DNA of 64,000 nt. Origin: Verrucomicrobiaceae bacterium (GTDB lineage Bacteria; Verrucomicrobiota; Verrucomicrobiia; Verrucomicrobiales; Verrucomicrobiaceae). The translations under genes and the position numbers were made by a program. Below are positions 62,628 to 64,000 of the stretch, in pieces. Location: positions 806,001 through 870,000 of the forward strand of contig JABTUN010000002.1 in assembly GCA_015075365.1 (NCBI GenBank), in the 5' to 3' direction. How positions within the stretch are numbered: the first letter of the stretch is position 1; every line of letters starts with the position of its first letter. The notes under the pieces are model-generated. The model had not been told where the DNA came from and searched no databases. It saw only the letters and a list, made by a program, of their open reading frames with translations.

Positions 62628-62816
62628 TCAACATCTTCTATTCGATGATGTAAGTGTGTTCATCCGGCGGTGGACGCAAGAGGTGCCTTCGGCCCCTACA
62701 ACCTGCTGAGAGATCACGGTGGCTACGAAGGCATCGACACCCACACCATCCTCGCGGGCGAGGACTTCAACACGTGGGCGCATGGAGTCAGGAAGCTGGA
62801 TGCTCAGGGTGCTCAT
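62628..62816 (-). CDS. Ribbon-helix-helix (CopG-like) antitoxin, truncated
   Basis: 62 residues. The first about 40 fit an RHH antitoxin (STLSIQLPDSMRPRVEVLA, then EDGVGVDAFVATVISQQV). The rest (GAEGTSCVHRRMNTLTSSNRRC) has no relation to the usual C-terminal tail. The change coincides with the switch to lower-GC sequence, so the gene was probably cut by an insertion or deletion. It starts 2 nt after the XRE antitoxin gene stop. It may still bind DNA, as the RHH core is intact. Confidence 0.55.
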   Translation of the reverse strand: MSTLSIQLPDSMRPRVEVLAREDGVGVDAFVATVISQQVVGAEGTSCVHRRMNTLTSSNRRC

Positions 62817-62818
62817 GT

Positions 62819-63112
62819 TCAGGCTGCGTGAAGAGCTGCGAGCACGGCTTTGGGCTGACGCTCGACCACTTTGAGCAGGGCTTTGGCGGGGCCGTCGGGT
62901 TCGCGGCGGCCTTGTTCCCAGTTTTGCAGGGTGCGGACGCTGACGCCGATCATGCGGGCGAAGGCTGACTGCGTCAGTTCAACGCGCTCACGCAGGCTGC
63001 GCACGTCCGTTTTGTGCCGCGTGGTGCGGCGGTGGGCCACTTTTTCCCCACGCATGATTGAGCCCATTTGGTGGACGCTTTGAACCAGTTTTTGGAAGTC
63101 TTCATCTTTCAT
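62819..63112 (-). CDS. XRE-type antitoxin (HigA/NadS-like)
   Basis: A 97-residue protein. The helix-turn-helix is RERVELTQSAFARMIGVSVRTLQNWEQGRREP, followed by an Ala/Leu-rich helix. It is preceded by and overlaps the RelE-type toxin gene by 11 nt, the toxin-first order of HigBA/RelE-NadS systems. It should neutralise the toxin and autorepress the operon. Confidence 0.88.
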   Translation of the reverse strand: MKDEDFQKLVQSVHQMGSIMRGEKVAHRRTTRHKTDVRSLRERVELTQSAFARMIGVSVRTLQNWEQGRREPDGPAKALLKVVERQPKAVLAALHAA

Positions 63113-63428
63113 GGGTGTAGTGCTCGATAAGTTGTTTCAACAGCTTCAACTGCGCGGGATTGAGGTCTTCCTGGCGGTTCTTCCGGTAGGCGAAGAGCAG
63201 GTAGGCTTTGTCCCGGTGGTAAAGGTAATAGATCACCCGGATGCCTCCTCGCTTGCCCGAGCCCGCCACTGACCAGCGCAGCTTTCGCAGGCCGCCGGAG
63301 CCACGGATGAGGTCGCCCGCCTCCGGCTGCTCTAGCAGCGCCAGTTGAAGCAGGTGGTGCTCATCCACGGTGAGCAGGTCGTCGATCTGTTCGGAGTAGA
63401 TGGGAGACTCGATAAACGTGAGTTTCAT
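63102..63428 (-). CDS. RelE-family toxin
   Basis: A 108-residue protein. MKLTFIESPIYSEQIDDLL, the LALLEQPEAGDLIRGSGGLRKLRWSVAG block and GKRGGIRVIYYLYHRDKAYLLFAYRKN are typical of RelE/HigB toxins, which cut mRNA on the ribosome. The basic residues expected for catalysis (Arg and Lys in the central block) are present. The ATG at 63428 was chosen; the longer open frame adds 8 residues. It forms a TA pair with the overlapping XRE gene. Confidence 0.88.
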   Translation of the reverse strand: MKLTFIESPIYSEQIDDLLTVDEHHLLQLALLEQPEAGDLIRGSGGLRKLRWSVAGSGKRGGIRVIYYLYHRDKAYLLFAYRKNRQEDLNPAQLKLLKQLIEHYTHER

Positions 63429-63494
63429 CCAAGTGGTGGACAGATACGCCATTGGCGTGCTTTGGCAAAGCGGGAATTCGGTCCCGTTGGTGAC

Positions 63495-63915
63495 TCATGA
63501 GAGTTCTCTCTCCACGAAATAGGCCTGCTTGTGCCCGCCTCGCGCGAGTTCAGCGGCTTTGGCCTCGGCTTCGGCCTGGGTGGCGTAGCGGGCGATGAGG
63601 AAAAGAGCGCCGTTGTCGTCTTCGCGGTAGAGGGCGTGGGGGAGTTCGGTCGGCGGCTCTGGTGATGTGGCAAAGGGGAGCGGGGCTCGTTTGGCACCAC
63701 AGCCCAGGCTCCGAGATCATCCTGGCCCCACACGACGCCGAGGCCGGAGGCCACGGTGCGGAGCAGTTCGAGTTCGGTCGCTGTTTCACCCGCATCCAGC
63801 AGGCTCGCCTCGATCACCTCGCCACTGCCGGAGGCGCGGCCCGAGATGGGAAGGATCGCCCCCGCCCCGCTCCACCCGGAGCGCCGCGTGGATGAAATGG
63901 GCCGTGGTTTGACAT
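63495..63915 (-). pseudogene. Decayed hypothetical gene at the window edge
   Basis: Coding-like segments occur in three frames in the same direction. MSNHGPFHPRG begins at 63915. GEVIEASLLDAGETATELELL and GLGVVWGQDDLGAWAVVPNEP lie in a second frame. LPHALYREDDNGALFLIARYA and ELARGGHKQAYFVERELS form the third, ending at 63495. Joined, they look like one protein of about 140 residues broken by two frameshifts. No family name is known. Assembly errors are an alternative. Confidence 0.4.
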
Positions 63916-64000
63916 GAGGATGCTTTGAATTCTCTGGGCGGGGGCGGCTCCAAAGTGCCGGGTGGCAGGTGCGTCCGTCCCATCGGGCGCTCATGGCCTA

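Overview
The window looks like a chromosomal segment of a high-GC Verrucomicrobiota bacterium, probably a Verrucomicrobiaceae/Prosthecobacter-like relative. The reasons are gene content typical of the Planctomycetes-Verrucomicrobia group (an orphan DUF1501 protein, a secreted PHP/DUF3604-like protein, a FAD-dependent oxidoreductase with a golvesin-like tail, a BatA-like vWA protein beside a huge Gln/Gly-rich coiled-coil membrane protein, an orphan ECF sigma factor of the WEDQ..W..FY..YWRLI type) together with bacterial core genes. The genus is inference; no 16S gene or tRNA was seen.

Layout. 0-7.3 kb: end of a prepilin peptidase gene, then a BatA-like vWA membrane protein, a small membrane protein and a 1364-residue DUF4175-like protein, probably one transcription unit. 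7.3-9.9 kb: 2-keto-3-deoxygluconate kinase and KDPG aldolase (4-nt overlap), divergent from an SDR dehydrogenase; together they suggest uronate or sugar-acid catabolism behind one candidate operator. 9.9-16.4 kb: secreted PHP-domain protein, secreted FAD oxidoreductase, rhomboid protease with TPR tail, small membrane protein. 16.4-19.9 kb: infC with an AUU start and extensions at both ends, a fatty-acid desaturase, and a DegT-fold enzyme whose PLP lysine is replaced by histidine (ColD-like sugar 3-dehydratase). 20-23.2 kb: M19-like protein, a UPF0175 antitoxin with a PIN/DUF3368 toxin broken by two in-frame TGA codons, and a secreted metallo-beta-lactamase-fold protein.

23.2-30 kb is the accessory heart of the window. 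It holds a SEC-C protein fused to a RelE-like C-terminus with a small partner gene, and a SMEK-like/NB-ARC/TPR (NLR-like STAND) gene. The STAND gene is flanked on both sides by the same inverted-repeat element and by copies of a strict 21-bp periodic repeat. This is the best candidate here for an undescribed defence or conflict island. 30-35.4 kb: an unknown protein, a secreted isochorismatase-SGNH fusion and an unfamiliar P-loop ATPase.

35.4-43.3 kb: rpoA-rplQ with a clear promoter, a structured leader and a strong terminator, then an M48 membrane peptidase, an ECF sigma factor, an RRM RNA-binding protein, a glutaredoxin and a DUF1501 protein. 43.3-53.5 kb: ddl, then two divergent runs that look like one envelope-glycan locus: Gfo/Idh/MocA dehydrogenase, GT-B-like glycosyltransferase and MsbA-like ABC exporter on the minus strand; APS kinase, sulfotransferase, methyltransferase-like protein, MBOAT acyltransferase and SGNH protein on the plus strand. 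They could make, export, sulfate and acylate a surface glycan. 53.5-62.1 kb: PQQ-type beta-propeller protein, alpha/beta hydrolase, zinc alcohol dehydrogenase with a Cys/acidic insert, lspA, beta-hydroxyacid dehydrogenase and clpB. 62.1-64 kb: a lower-GC patch with a hypothetical gene, a truncated RHH antitoxin, a RelE/XRE toxin-antitoxin pair and a decayed gene at the edge.
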